From NCBI RefSeq assembly GCF_019134595.1, contig NZ_CP077770.1:164001-228000 (forward strand): 64,000 nucleotides of DNA, written 5' to 3'. Both the position numbers and the translations under genes were made by a program. Positions 55,690 to 64,000 of this stretch are shown piece after piece. Under the pieces are notes generated by a model, which had not been told where the DNA came from, did no database searches, and saw only the letters and a program-made list of their open reading frames with translations. The stretch comes from Pseudoalteromonas shioyasakiensis (GTDB lineage Bacteria > Pseudomonadota > Gammaproteobacteria > Enterobacterales > Alteromonadaceae). Numbering within the stretch: position 1 is the stretch's first letter; each line of letters opens with the position of its first letter.

Positions 55690-56022
55690 ATGCAAGCATT
55701 AGCTAAACATAAATTCGCCTCTGGTTCGGCGCAAAAAGCACGTCTAGTTGCAGATCAGATCCGCGGACTTCCGGTTGATCGCGCTCTAGAAATCCTGGCG
55801 TACAGCCCTAAAAAAGCGGCTGTATTAGTTAAAAAAGTACTTGAGTCTGCTATTGCTAACGCAGAGCATAACGAAGGTGCTGACATTGATGAGCTTCGTG
55901 TAACTACGATCTTTGTGGACGATGGTCCAACAATGAAGCGTATTATGCCACGTGCTAAAGGACGCGCAGACCGCATCCTTAAGCGTACAAGCCACATCAC
56001 TGTTGTGGTTTCAGATAGCTAG
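55690..56022 (+). CDS. rplV: Ribosomal protein L22
   Basis: 110 aa. [21 protein letters not shown] and the hairpin loop [20 protein letters not shown], which lines the exit tunnel and is where macrolide-resistance changes arise. Sequence looks normal there. Confidence 0.98.
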   Translation: MQALAKHKFASGSAQKARLVADQIRGLPVDRALEILAYSPKKAAVLVKKVLESAIANAEHNEGADIDELRVTTIFVDDGPTMKRIMPRAKGRADRILKRTSHITVVVSDS

Positions 56023-56033
56023 GAGTATAAGTA

Positions 56034-56735
56034 ATGGGACAAAAAGTTCATCCTACTGGTATTCGCCTAGGTATCTCTAAACCTTGGGTTTCTACCTGGT
56101 ACGCGAATTCAAAAGATTTCTCTGATCAGCTTTTTGGCGATCACAAAGTACGTACTTTCCTTACTAAGGAATTAAAAGCGGCTTCTGTGTCTAAAATCGT
56201 TATCGAGCGTCCAGCTAAATCTATCCGTGTAACAATTCACACAGCTCGTCCTGGTGTTGTTATCGGTAAAAAAGGCGAAGACGTTGAAAAACTACGTCAA
56301 GCAGTAACTAAGATTGCAGGTGTTCCGGCTCAGATTAATATCGCTGAAGTTCGTAAGCCTGAACTTGATGCACAACTAGTAGCTGACGGTATTGCGTCAC
56401 AGCTAGAGCGTCGTGTTATGTTCCGTCGCGCTATGAAGCGTTCGGTACAAAATGCAATGCGCATTGGTGCAAAGGGTATCAAAGTTGAAGTTAGCGGTCG
56501 TCTTGGCGGTGCTGAGATCGCACGTTCAGAATGGTATCGTGAAGGTCGTGTACCTCTACATACTCTTCGTGCTGATATCGACTACGCAACTTCTGAAGCC
56601 TTAACCACTTATGGTATCATTGGTGTTAAAGTTTGGATCTTCAAAGGCGAAGTTATTGGTGGTTTACCACTAGTACAAGAGCAAGAGAAGCCAGCTAAAC
56701 GCGCGCCAAAGAAAGCCAAAAAAAGTGCTAAGTAG
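56034..56735 (+). CDS. rpsC: Ribosomal protein S3
   Basis: 233 aa. [21 protein letters not shown] start, KH domain with [15 protein letters not shown]-terminal domain to VWIFKGEV; lysine-rich tail. Part of the mRNA entry site with helicase function. Confidence 0.98.
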   Translation: MGQKVHPTGIRLGISKPWVSTWYANSKDFSDQLFGDHKVRTFLTKELKAASVSKIVIERPAKSIRVTIHTARPGVVIGKKGEDVEKLRQAVTKIAGVPAQINIAEVRKPELDAQLVADGIASQLERRVMFRRAMKRSVQNAMRIGAKGIKVEVSGRLGGAEIARSEWYREGRVPLHTLRADIDYATSEALTTYGIIGVKVWIFKGEVIGGLPLVQEQEKPAKRAPKKAKKSAK

Positions 56736-56747
56736 AGGTAGCGAGTA

Positions 56748-57161
56748 ATGTTACAGCCAAAACGTACAAAATTCCGTAAAATGCACAAAGGCCGCAACCG
56801 CGGTTTAGCGCAAAACGGTAACAAAGTAAGCTTCGGTACTTTCGGTTTGAAAGCTACTGGCCGTGGCCGTATGACTGCTCGTCAAATCGAAGCAGCTCGT
56901 CGTGCTATGACACGTCACGTAAAGCGTCAAGGTAAAATCTGGATTCGTGTATTCCCAGATAAGCCAATTACGAACAAACCATTAGAAGTTCGTATGGGTA
57001 AAGGTAAAGGTTCTGTTGAGTATTGGGTTGCTGAAATTCAACCTGGTAAAGTACTTTACGAAATGGAAGGTGTTCCTGAAGAGCTTGCTCGTGAAGCATT
57101 CAACCTTGCAGCGCGTAAATTACCATTCACAACAACTTTCGTAACTCGGACGGTGATGTAA
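56748..57161 (+). CDS. rplP: Ribosomal protein L16
   Basis: 137 aa. [18 protein letters not shown] start, [18 protein letters not shown] and [15 protein letters not shown]. Helps position tRNA in the A site. Stop overlaps the rpmC start by one base (TAATG). Confidence 0.98.
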   Translation: MLQPKRTKFRKMHKGRNRGLAQNGNKVSFGTFGLKATGRGRMTARQIEAARRAMTRHVKRQGKIWIRVFPDKPITNKPLEVRMGKGKGSVEYWVAEIQPGKVLYEMEGVPEELAREAFNLAARKLPFTTTFVTRTVM

Positions 57162-57352
57162 TGAAAGCTAGCGAACTAAAAGACAAAAGCGTAGAAGAGC
57201 TAAATGCTGAACTTCTAGGACTTCTTCGTGAGCAGTTCAACCTGCGCATGCAAGCAAGCACTGGTCAGTTAGCTCAGACACACACGCTAAGAACAGTACG
57301 TCGCGATATCGCGCGTGTAAAAACAGTTATTAACCAGAAGGCAGGTCAATAA
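57161..57352 (+). CDS. rpmC: Ribosomal protein L29
   Basis: 63 aa, two-helix protein: [19 protein letters not shown] and [15 protein letters not shown]. Near the tunnel exit next to L23. Overlaps both neighbours by one base. Confidence 0.98.
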   Translation: MKASELKDKSVEELNAELLGLLREQFNLRMQASTGQLAQTHTLRTVRRDIARVKTVINQKAGQ

Positions 57353-57609
57353 TGAGCGATAAAATCCGTACTCTTCAAGGCCGTGTAATCAGCGACAAGA
57401 TGGATAAATCTTTCACTGTTGCTATCGCACGTTACGTGAAGCATCCAGTATATGGAAAATTCATCAAACGTACGACTAAACTACACGTACATGACGAAAA
57501 CAACACAGCTCAAGCTGGTGACGTAGTTACTATCTCTGAGTGTGCTCCTATTTCTAAGACTAAGTCTTGGACTTTAGTAGACGTTGTTGAGCGTCCAAAG
57601 AAAGCTTAA
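57352..57609 (+). CDS. rpsQ: Ribosomal protein S17
   Basis: 85 aa. [21 protein letters not shown], and [27 protein letters not shown] (in parts). Early 16S-binding protein. Last gene of the operon; the spc operon (rplN onward) that follows in E. coli is not here. Confidence 0.98.
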   Translation: MSDKIRTLQGRVISDKMDKSFTVAIARYVKHPVYGKFIKRTTKLHVHDENNTAQAGDVVTISECAPISKTKSWTLVDVVERPKKA

Positions 57610-57631
57610 TTTTTAATTAAGTTTCCTTACT

Positions 57632-57661
57632 AAAAAGCCCCGGCATCTGCTGGGGCTTTTT
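57632..57661 (+). terminator. S10 operon terminator
   Basis: AAAAAGCCCCGGC-atct-GCTGGGGCTTTTT strong stem with T-run, 23 bases after rpsQ. It closes the operon before unrelated DNA. Confidence 0.92.
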
Positions 57662-57675
57662 GTTTTTAAAATACA

Positions 57676-57732
57676 GTAGGAAGCCGTCAGCCGTCAGATT
57701 AGATCGAGAAGGATGCTTTCATTTCAGTGTAA
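57676..57732. repeat. Dispersed repeat with GTCAGC-type units, copy B
   Basis: GCCGTCAGCCGTCAGATTAGATCGAGAAGGATG matches the repeat at 21558-21612 in its core CAGATTAGATCGAGA. It lies just after the S10 terminator, as copy A lies after the tuf terminator. Confidence 0.6.
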
Positions 57733-57792
57733 GAAAACAAGTTAATAGTTACTTCAGGTTAAACTGGATTTAGCTTGTCCTAGCACCTTCAA

Positions 57793-58677
57793 TCATTTCC
57801 CCAACGCTTTATCTATCTCTTCTCTTAAGCGAGGGCCTTTTAGGTTTTCAGCCATGATTTCGGCAACTTTTGCATTGCTACTATTTTCAAGAGTGGTAAT
57901 GCGTTCTGCTAAATCACTGGCATAACTATTGTTGCCGTCTCTTGTTGCGCGGAAAAATTGGCCTATGAGGGCTGTGGCAGAAATATTGCGAACATAATCA
58001 TTATCGTCTGTTTGTAACAGCTTTTGAAAATGCTCAGCGAGCTTAGGTGAGACGTTATTTTGGCGAGATAAATTCTCTAATGTACTGACACGAATTTTAG
58101 GATCGTTGGTGTATTCGCTAATGCTTATCATGGCATCGATTACTGCATTTGCTTGGCTGTCGTCCAAGTCGCGTCTGAGCATGCTGAGGGTCATTTTTAG
58201 TTGCCCATAGGCTGCTAAGCGCTCATTTTCTGACTTACTCAAATTAAGTAAGGTAGCAAGTGCTTCATTTATTGAGCTGTCGGCATATTGTGGGTCTGCT
58301 TTGATGCGTTCGCGGTAGTCATCAGGTAAATTACTTAGCCAGCCAAGCGCCGGGTTTCTCTTTTCGATTTCGACTCGTCGCTCTTTTTCTTGCTGTTCCA
58401 TTGATTGTTTAACTAATGAGGCAAGTCGCTCAGGATCAATTGTAGGCGCTTTATTTTCAAGCTCGTGGATGCGTGTTTCGAGATCTAAAATATAGCCATG
58501 TAAGGCGACTAGGTTTTCTCTGTCTTGCTCTGGAATGGCTAACTCTTTTAAGTTAGGTTTTGCTTGCTGCATAACTACAGGCTTGTCAGTCGAGTTTGCT
58601 TTTGTATAGCTATAAATTGATAAGCCTAGTGCAATGCTTGCAAATGCCAGCGCAGTATTCCCTTGCCAAGTTGACAT
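57793..58677 (-). CDS. Unknown membrane-anchored helical-repeat protein
   Basis: 294 aa. One N-terminal membrane helix (ALAFASIALGLSIYSY), a coiled coil around residues 57-78 (LHGYILDLETRIHELENK), then HEAT-like helical pairs (about 140-290: DPKIRVSTLENLSRQ, NDYVRNISATALIGQF). HEAT-type repeats bind partner proteins. The family is not recognised. It may be periplasmic after the anchor. Confidence 0.65.
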   Translation of the reverse strand: MSTWQGNTALAFASIALGLSIYSYTKANSTDKPVVMQQAKPNLKELAIPEQDRENLVALHGYILDLETRIHELENKAPTIDPERLASLVKQSMEQQEKERRVEIEKRNPALGWLSNLPDDYRERIKADPQYADSSINEALATLLNLSKSENERLAAYGQLKMTLSMLRRDLDDSQANAVIDAMISISEYTNDPKIRVSTLENLSRQNNVSPKLAEHFQKLLQTDDNDYVRNISATALIGQFFRATRDGNNSYASDLAERITTLENSSNAKVAEIMAENLKGPRLREEIDKALGK

Positions 58678-58760
58678 ATCACATCATCCAAGTTGCTTTG
58701 TAATATCAGCAGATTAAAACAAGCCATTTGTATTATCAATTACTTATGATGATAAAAACA

Positions 58761-58788
58761 AAAAGCGCAGCTAGTTAGCTGCGCTTTT
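58761..58788. terminator. Bidirectional terminator
   Basis: AAAAGCGCAGCTA-gt-TAGCTGCGCTTTT stem, after the M19 dipeptidase stop and before the helical-repeat gene promoter. Confidence 0.85.
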
Positions 58789-58806
58789 AAATGGAGTTTG
58801 TGTCGA

Positions 58807-60000
58807 TTAATGGGCTTTTGCGTATGCTTCAGCTTGTTGCCATACACGTAGCATATTGCCACTTAAAATCTTTTTGATGTCTTTATCGCTATAACCACGG
58901 TCCATTAGACCTTGCACTAGGTTAGGATAGGTAGATACATCTTTTAAGCCAGTAGGTAGAGAGTCGCCTACACCATCGTAATCTGAGCCAATACCTACAT
59001 AATCGATGCCAATTAGCTCAACTACATGGTCAATGTGATCAAGTACTTGTTCTAAGCTTGCAAATGGGAATGGGTTTTTAGCGCGATAAGCAGCATCAAA
59101 ATCTTTGCTTAGCTTAGTACCATCTTTTTTCTTTTCAGCCTTTGCTGATTTAAGTTGATCGTACCAAGAGCCTGCTTTTGCTGTAACAAAGCTTGAACCG
59201 AAGTTAATTTGAATAACACCCCCATTCTTTTTAAGAGCTAACAGCATATCGTCGTTCATATTACGCTCAAAGCCTGGGGTGTATTTACGCAGTGACGAGT
59301 GTGAAGCAATCACGGGTACCTTTGAAATTTCCATCACTTGGTAAAACGCATCATCAGAAATATGTGATACATCAACCAGCATACCAATGTTGTTCATTTC
59401 TTTTACCAGCTCTTTACCGAATGGGCTCAGGCCTTTCCACTTACGACGGATGTCATAAGATGAATCAGAAATGTGGTTACTCTGCGAGTGAGCTAGCGTG
59501 ATGTAACGTACGCCACGCTCATAAAAATGCTTAAGGTTTTTAATGTCGCCTTCGATAGGTGAACCGTTTTCCATACCCATAGCAATCGACATTTTGCCTT
59601 GTTTAAACTGCGCTTTAATATCAGCAGTAGAGTCTGCAATAGCGAACTTATCTGGTGCGCGTTGCGCAATCGCTTCCATAGAGTCGATTAGTTGATTTGC
59701 TAATTGGTAGCTTTTACCTTTACCTTCAAATTCTAGGTTTGCAGGAATGTAAATTGACATGAAAGGAGCGTTCAAACCACCTTGCACAGCACGCGGATAA
59801 TCAAAATCACCGTCGCTTGTAGCTTTGGTTACGTCAGCCCACTTGTTATGAATACGGTAAGGCACATCGATATGGGTATCGATTAAAATAGTGTCTTTTG
59901 CCAGTTTAATGGCTTTATCTGATGCAGTAACCTGATCTGCATTTGCTTGACCAATTAAGGCCAAAGAAACAGCGGCAACCAGTGAGCTTAGTTTTTTCAT
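58807..60000 (-). CDS. Secreted membrane dipeptidase (M19)
   Basis: 397 aa with signal peptide (KKLSSLVAAVSLALIGQANA). Metal-site motifs: DTHIDVPYR (HxD), GMENG (bridging Glu), VDVSHISDD and IASHSS; GIGSDYDGVGD near the C-terminus. Renal-dipeptidase type zinc enzyme cleaving dipeptides. The mature form probably acts in the periplasm. Confidence 0.93.
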   Translation of the reverse strand: MKKLSSLVAAVSLALIGQANADQVTASDKAIKLAKDTILIDTHIDVPYRIHNKWADVTKATSDGDFDYPRAVQGGLNAPFMSIYIPANLEFEGKGKSYQLANQLIDSMEAIAQRAPDKFAIADSTADIKAQFKQGKMSIAMGMENGSPIEGDIKNLKHFYERGVRYITLAHSQSNHISDSSYDIRRKWKGLSPFGKELVKEMNNIGMLVDVSHISDDAFYQVMEISKVPVIASHSSLRKYTPGFERNMNDDMLLALKKNGGVIQINFGSSFVTAKAGSWYDQLKSAKAEKKKDGTKLSKDFDAAYRAKNPFPFASLEQVLDHIDHVVELIGIDYVGIGSDYDGVGDSLPTGLKDVSTYPNLVQGLMDRGYSDKDIKKILSGNMLRVWQQAEAYAKAH

Positions 60001-60060
60001 TTTTTAATGGCTCTTTAAGTTAAAAAGCCATTGTGAAGGGTTACAGTATAACTTACAAGT

Positions 60061-60318
60061 TTAGTCGTTAAACGACGCTTGATACTCTGGGTCAGCTTGT
60101 AGAGCAATGAATTCAGCTTTAGATATAATCGTAACTGACTCATGTAACTCAGAAAAAAACACCATGGCTTCACCATTCTTAAGCTGTTGATGAACCTGCG
60201 CTACTTTGCTTTCAATGCTAAATTCTTGTTCGCCGTAATCAGTGCCTTCACGTAAAACATAACTTTCGATTAAATTATACAGAGTCTCTTTATCGAGGCG
60301 TTCGTGGGGAATGATCAT
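60061..60318 (-). CDS. yheU: YheU family protein
   Basis: 85 aa. [30 protein letters not shown] (in parts) is the family signature. Unknown role. Its ATG overlaps the yheT stop by 4 bases; yheT-yheU is a conserved pair. Confidence 0.9.
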   Translation of the reverse strand: MIIPHERLDKETLYNLIESYVLREGTDYGEQEFSIESKVAQVHQQLKNGEAMVFFSELHESVTIISKAEFIALQADPEYQASFND

Positions 60319-61304
60319 AACTGCTCTTTTTTAACTAATTGTTGAAAATACTCAGGAACAATTCGTTCAAGCCAATATTCGGGCTTAAAAGGATTTTTAC
60401 CGCTAATAAATCCAACATGGCCCCCTTGTTCTGAGATGCGCAGCGTAACATGTTCACTCACATCTAAGCTATCTGGCACGGCTTTTATTGATAACATCGG
60501 GTCATCTTTTGCGTGCACAATCAGCGTAGGTGTTGCAATGCTTTTTAAAAACGGTTTTGCACTCGCTTGCTGATAGTAATCTTCAGCACCGGCAAAGCCA
60601 TGCAATGGTGCCGTGAGCATATTATCGAATTGCCATAAGTCATCAATCGCCATAAGTTTTTCTGGCGTTAGGCTAATTTGCTGTTCGATTTGTGGTAGCT
60701 TTCTTTGCATCGACTTTTTCATACGGTCGAGCAAATACTTTTGATAAATCTTACCTAAGCTTTTGCGAATTACTTCACACGATGAAGATAAATCAAACGG
60801 CGCAGACACAACGGCTGCGCCAGATAAGTTCGATTGAGCACCTTGCTCACCTAAATACTTTGCCAGCACATTACCACCTAACGAAAAGCCCACGGCAAAT
60901 AGCGGGCGTTTTGGAAACTTGCTCTTAAGATGGTTGATGAAAAAGCGCAGGTCTTCCGTTTCGCCGCTGTGATAAGCACGTGCTAAACGGTTAACTTCGC
61001 GCGAGCAGTTTCGAAAATGCATCAATACAACAGCAAAGCCTTGTTGCTTAAGTTTTTTCATCATGCCTTTAGCATAAAAGCTATTTATATTGCCTTCTAA
61101 ACCATGCAATACAATAGCGAGGGGTGCTTGCTCGTTATGAGGTGTTGCCCAAGCCAGTTCTAAAAAGTCGCCATCTGGAGTATCGATCGTCGATAAGTCG
61201 TAGCGGGTATTATGAAATGGGCGAAAAAAGCGCGGCATTATGGTTTGTAAATGGCGATTGCGCATCCACCACGCAGGCTTAAACTCAGGTAACATAGCTG
61301 ACAC
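60315..61304 (-). CDS. yheT: YheT-type alpha/beta hydrolase
   Basis: 329 aa from GTG 61304; ATG three codons on (61295) is also possible, neither has a strong binding site. Motifs: [19 protein letters not shown] oxyanion region, nucleophile in GFSLGGN, Asp in VHAKDDPM, His in GGHVGFI. Putative esterase; E. coli YheT is of unknown physiological role. Confidence 0.9.
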   Translation of the reverse strand: MSAMLPEFKPAWWMRNRHLQTIMPRFFRPFHNTRYDLSTIDTPDGDFLELAWATPHNEQAPLAIVLHGLEGNINSFYAKGMMKKLKQQGFAVVLMHFRNCSREVNRLARAYHSGETEDLRFFINHLKSKFPKRPLFAVGFSLGGNVLAKYLGEQGAQSNLSGAAVVSAPFDLSSSCEVIRKSLGKIYQKYLLDRMKKSMQRKLPQIEQQISLTPEKLMAIDDLWQFDNMLTAPLHGFAGAEDYYQQASAKPFLKSIATPTLIVHAKDDPMLSIKAVPDSLDVSEHVTLRISEQGGHVGFISGKNPFKPEYWLERIVPEYFQQLVKKEQL

Positions 61305-61383
61305 TTTCGAAACAAAATAAGCGCCTATTGTAGCAAGTTTTTGCTTTTTGAGAACCGCTACAAGATTTTAGCTAGCTGCAAAT

Positions 61384-61419
61384 AAAAAGCCCCTAAACAA
61401 TAAATTGGATAGGGGCTTT
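61384..61419. terminator. Terminator after the DUF3149 gene
   Basis: AAAAAGCCCCT at 61384-61394 pairs with AGGGGCTTT at 61411-61419. On the minus strand it ends the small gene 18 bases after its stop. Confidence 0.8.
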
Positions 61420-61437
61420 GTGCGTCGTGCTTAATTC

Positions 61438-61578
61438 TTACTTAGGAACTTCTGCGTCGTGTATTTTCTTAATAAAGAAACCAACATAGAAAAGGCATAA
61501 AACGATAACAACTGCCAAAATGCCGAATGACATAAATAAAACTGGGTCGCTAAAAAAATCTCTGAAGAATACGTTCAT
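61438..61578 (-). CDS. DUF3149 micro-protein
   Basis: 46 aa, easily missed because of its size. A very good binding site (AGGAGGCACAACC) precedes ATG 61578. Sequence starts MNVFFRDFFSDPVLFMSFGI, then a single membrane helix (ILAVVIVLCLFYVGFFI) and KKIHDAEVPK. Pattern FF-D-PVL-x-SF fits the DUF3149 family of short single-pass proteins. Function unknown. Own terminator follows, so it is a single-gene transcript. Confidence 0.85.
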   Translation of the reverse strand: MNVFFRDFFSDPVLFMSFGILAVVIVLCLFYVGFFIKKIHDAEVPK

Positions 61579-61702
61579 GGTTGTGCCTCCTAATGTCTAT
61601 GAGTTAATCATAGGCTGGCTTGAGGGCGGCTGATATGATCCAGATCAAGCTATTTTCCTGATGCGAAATAAGGCGATTTAATAGTTGATTTGGATCAAGT
61701 TT

Positions 61703-61815
61703 ATTAGGGTAGGTTGGTTTGAGCGTAGCGAAACCCAACGCAACCCATGTAAACCTTTTTTGTTATAAACCCAAACCATCATAAAGCACTCCCAAGGTTA
61801 TGCTTGACCTAGAAA
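61703..61815. repeat. Dispersed hairpin repeat, copy B
   Basis: TTAGGGTAGGTTGGTTTGAGC, AGCGAAACCCAAC, CCATGTAAACCTTTT, then after 45 unshared bases GCTTGACCTAGAA. Same order of modules as 21652-21735. It occupies most of the 303-base gap between the DUF3149 gene and the next gene; the rest (61579-61702) shows no gene. Confidence 0.65.
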
Positions 61816-61881
61816 CTCGCTAACTTTCCGATGAACTAATTCACTCATCTAATACTCTTAAAAATAAAACGAGGCGATCGG

Positions 61882-62595
61882 GTGTTAAAAGGGAATTACA
61901 AAGCATGGATCATCTCAATTTCGTTACATGCAGTTTTGTTGGTGTTATTTGCTCGATATGGAAAGTCTGTGAAACTCCCCGCAGTCGCTGAACCGCCAAA
62001 AGTAATCAACGCGTATGTGAGTGTTGATTTAACTTCATTACCTAGTTTGCAGAAAATCCAAGAAAAACCTTCACCTGAGCAAACACAAGAAATGCCAGGT
62101 GAGGCTAAGTCTTTGCCAAAAAACGAAGATGTTTCGCAGAGTAGCTCTCAGCAGATAAGTGATACTAAAGTAATTAATCCCACAATAAATGAACCAAAAG
62201 AAGCTACCTCTGATAATCAGACAGCTGAGAATTCAAAAATAGTCGAAGTGCCTTTTAAAAAGCTCAACCCTTATGCGCCAATCCCACAGCTTAATTTTGA
62301 AAATAGAGCTACTAGTGCATCAGCATTTGGGCAAGTTGAAGATACGAATAATAATTCGTCTGCAGGCAGGGTTACAGTGCCTGCGCAGTTAACCGTCTCT
62401 GATAATAAAGCAACCGTCGTTTGGCAAAATGGCGATGGCAGCAAGCGTATCGAGGTGCTAAATGGCATGTGTTACGGTATAGATTTTAATTCGGTGTTTG
62501 GTAAATCTGGAGTGCCAAGCGGATCGCCCAGACCCTGTGAAGATAAAGAAGCAAAACTATTTAAAGAAATAATGAATAAGTGGAGTAAAAAGTAA
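61882..62595 (+). CDS. Unknown TonB-like-topology protein
   Basis: 237 aa from GTG 61882 with GAGGCGATCG upstream. One N-terminal helix (WIISISLHAVLLVLFA, the SxxxH pattern seen in TonB), a long disordered Pro/Ser/Gln linker (about 40-165) and a C-terminal domain of about 70 residues with two Cys (GMCYGID; RPCEDK). The helix and the spanning linker resemble TonB, but the C-terminal domain lacks TonB motifs, and no ExbB/ExbD gene adjoins. Could link the inner membrane with an outer-membrane partner. Confidence 0.55.
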   Translation: MLKGNYKAWIISISLHAVLLVLFARYGKSVKLPAVAEPPKVINAYVSVDLTSLPSLQKIQEKPSPEQTQEMPGEAKSLPKNEDVSQSSSQQISDTKVINPTINEPKEATSDNQTAENSKIVEVPFKKLNPYAPIPQLNFENRATSASAFGQVEDTNNNSSAGRVTVPAQLTVSDNKATVVWQNGDGSKRIEVLNGMCYGIDFNSVFGKSGVPSGSPRPCEDKEAKLFKEIMNKWSKK

Positions 62596-62662
62596 TAACA
62601 AAACACTTTACCTCAACTTAACTTGAGCTTTTAAAGTAGCGTTTTTTGTAATGGATATCGCT

Positions 62663-62977
62663 ATGAACTCACTAGAAAACTATTTATTAAGCCTACAAAT
62701 CAATTGCTATCACACGTCACTGATACAGATTTCTCAGGTACAAACGCGTATTTGGCAGTCATTACAAAATAATTCTAGTTATGCACATAATGTAATCGAA
62801 GAGTTTGAATTAAATGGGCAGTCTATTAGTTACCAGCATGCCGCCCTATTTACGCTGGTTTTACAGCAGCTTGGATATAAAATACAGCCAACAGAAGAAA
62901 ACGCTTTGTCGGTAAGGCATAGCCATTTATTACATGACATTCGTCTTGTCGAGCAGTTAAACCCTAATGAGGCTTAA
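62663..62977 (+). CDS. Unknown 104-aa protein
   Basis: 104 aa from ATG 62663; an in-frame ATG at 62651 adds four residues. Mostly helical, with two Cys-free halves and a His-rich end (VRHSHLLHDIRLVEQ). No recognised domain. 67 bases after the TonB-like gene, possibly one operon. A terminator follows at 62995-63025. Confidence 0.5.
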   Translation: MNSLENYLLSLQINCYHTSLIQISQVQTRIWQSLQNNSSYAHNVIEEFELNGQSISYQHAALFTLVLQQLGYKIQPTEENALSVRHSHLLHDIRLVEQLNPNEA

Positions 62978-62994
62978 GTCATGTTTTATTGTAT

Positions 62995-63025
62995 AAAAAG
63001 GCACTTAGCCGAAACTAAGTGCCTT
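62995..63025. terminator. Bidirectional terminator
   Basis: AAAAAGGCACTTAG-ccgaaa-CTAAGTGCCTT stem, between the unknown gene and the endonuclease stop. Confidence 0.8.
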
Positions 63026-63037
63026 GGCTTAACGAAG

Positions 63038-64000
63038 TTACCAAATAATTTCTACAAATTCTGGGTGATCCACAAATGGGTTGCGGTTACCTTGATGTTC
63101 ATAAGCTGCTTGATTACGGTCAAGCTCTAATTGGCTAACAGGATCCTCGTTATGCCATTTTAATAGCATAGCAACGACCCAGCTCTCAAAAACCTGATCA
63201 GATGAACCATTCAGTACAGCATTACTGTAGGTTGTGTTGTTTTGCCATGAGCCAATCACGTTTTCATAGCGTGTTGCCATGTAGAAATACGCCCTTGCAA
63301 AGTCACCTTTAAATTCATCGATTGGTTCAAAAACCGTTCCTGAGTAATTTAGTGAGCTAGCAGCGCTGCCTAATTTGCTGCCGTTACTAGAGGTATAGCT
63401 TGCACTAGCTACTTCACCAAACGGGTAGTTACTGCGTTTTGAATTGACATAACCATCAGTGGCAAAAATGTGATGTACGTCTGAATTCATTGGTTCAACC
63501 TTACCGCCAAACCAACTTTTCGGGAAAGAATGCTCACGGTTGTAGCAATCTGCTTCGCTGTTGTATGTACCACATTGGTCGCTTACAGCCACATAGTTGT
63601 AGCTGTCTTGGCCTGTGGGATTTTCTGAATAACGATCTAAAATTGAGTTGTCATTTTCAAAATACTTATCGCGTGAAGCAATATCGTAAAAACTCCAAAT
63701 TGCTGAATAGCCTTGTGAGTTGTGACCTTTGATAATGTTATATAGCTCTGTTTTCAGTGCATAACCACTAAGGCCTTGCGTTGTAACATAGTACCCGGTT
63801 GGCTCTGGTGGGTTTGTACCACCGCCGTCACCGCCACCTGAGCTATCACCTAAACTAAAAGGCGTAGCTTCTGAGCTTTGGAAGCTTGCACCACTGGCAA
63901 GTACTGTTTGACCTAACGAAAGGCTATAGCTACCGTTACCATAAGAGCAGCAAATGCCATCGCCATAGCTATCAAAAATAGTAAAAGTATAGTCACCATC
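63038..64000 (-). CDS. Secreted endonuclease I, partial, with upstream DGICC domain
   Basis: The frame is open from the window edge (first codon at 64000) to TAA 63038, 320 residues; the N-terminus is outside. Endonuclease I (EndA/Bsn) domain in the last 240 residues: NREHSFPKSWFGG (active-site His), MNSDVHHIFATDG, VNSKRSNYPFGE. Before it, a Gly-rich linker (GGGDGGGTNPPEP) and a copy of a Cys-containing module (FDSYGDGICCSYGNGSYSL), widespread in secreted marine-bacterial hydrolases. It degrades DNA outside the cell. A GTG at 63592 would cut the domain and is not the start. Confidence 0.88.
   Translation of the reverse strand, partial: DGDYTFTIFDSYGDGICCSYGNGSYSLSLGQTVLASGASFQSSEATPFSLGDSSGGGDGGGTNPPEPTGYYVTTQGLSGYALKTELYNIIKGHNSQGYSAIWSFYDIASRDKYFENDNSILDRYSENPTGQDSYNYVAVSDQCGTYNSEADCYNREHSFPKSWFGGKVEPMNSDVHHIFATDGYVNSKRSNYPFGEVASASYTSSNGSKLGSAASSLNYSGTVFEPIDEFKGDFARAYFYMATRYENVIGSWQNNTTYSNAVLNGSSDQVFESWVVAMLLKWHNEDPVSQLELDRNQAAYEHQGNRNPFVDHPEFVEIIW

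Noticed and set aside
63038..63592. 184-aa endonuclease starting at GTG 63592
   Set aside because: The frame stays open to the window edge and the upstream codons encode normal endonuclease I sequence.

Overview
The window looks like chromosomal DNA of a marine gammaproteobacterium, most likely Pseudoalteromonas or a close Alteromonadales relative. The basis is gene content and order: nudE-cysQ next to a YrfG nucleotidase, murB-birA-coaX followed by the tRNA-Thr/Tyr/Gly/Thr-tuf block, a tRNA-fMet array, yheT-yheU, plsB-tesB, the S10 ribosomal operon, and moderate GC with AT-rich inserts. No 16S gene is present, so the genus is an inference.

Two mobile elements interrupt housekeeping genes. 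(1) From the left edge to about 6869 lies the right end of an AT-rich island. Its terminal module is a translationally coupled four-gene operon: three large tyrosine-recombinase-like proteins (414, 682 and 904 aa) and a 179-aa helical protein. It ends in a dimeric dUTPase gene, of which only the 3' part (6870-7355) remains. The module resembles the Tn554 TnpABC plan and the gamma-mobile-trio (GMT) islands. (2) A 6,544-bp element (27500/27501 to 34044/34045) sits in comM (yifB), just before the Walker A codons. It carries a large serine integrase at one end, a relaxase-like gene, a Rep_3-like initiator preceded by three 23-bp-spaced iterons, small cargo genes and a candidate oriT. It reads as a mobilizable plasmid captured by a serine integrase. 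A CT crossover restores a perfect comM frame of 510 codons.

Layout of the rest. 7.3-9.4 kb: yrfG, nudE, cysQ. 9.5-10.5 kb: three intact tRNA-fMet genes mixed with decayed tRNA pieces. 10.5-16.8 kb: hybrid histidine kinase with Hpt, CsgD-like LuxR regulator, HIT hydrolase, DUF2057 protein, a hairpin MITE and an M1 aminopeptidase. 16.9-21.5 kb: murB-birA-coaX, four tRNAs, tuf. 21.5-27 kb: dispersed and tandem repeats, a giant hybrid two-component system, a structured leader or sRNA candidate, and a TRIC-family channel. 34-42 kb: comM 3' part, OmpR regulator, S9 peptidase, CNNM/CBS protein, REC-EAL phosphodiesterase, M50 protease. 42-43.3 kb: a three-gene overlapping AT-rich cassette of unknown function. 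43.4-52.2 kb: short-chain fatty acid transporter, CheV, potassium channel, a small membrane protein, an alpha/beta hydrolase, an EVE protein, tesB, plsB. 52.4-57.7 kb: S10 operon (rpsJ to rpsQ) with an attenuator-type leader; the spc operon does not follow. 57.7-64 kb: a HEAT-like membrane protein, M19 dipeptidase, yheU-yheT, a DUF3149 micro-protein, two unknown genes, and the 3' part of a secreted endonuclease I running off the right edge.

The most unusual parts are the four-gene recombinase module with one apparently dead recombinase, the comM-resident integrated plasmid, the eroded tRNA-fMet array, and the 42-43.3 kb cassette.
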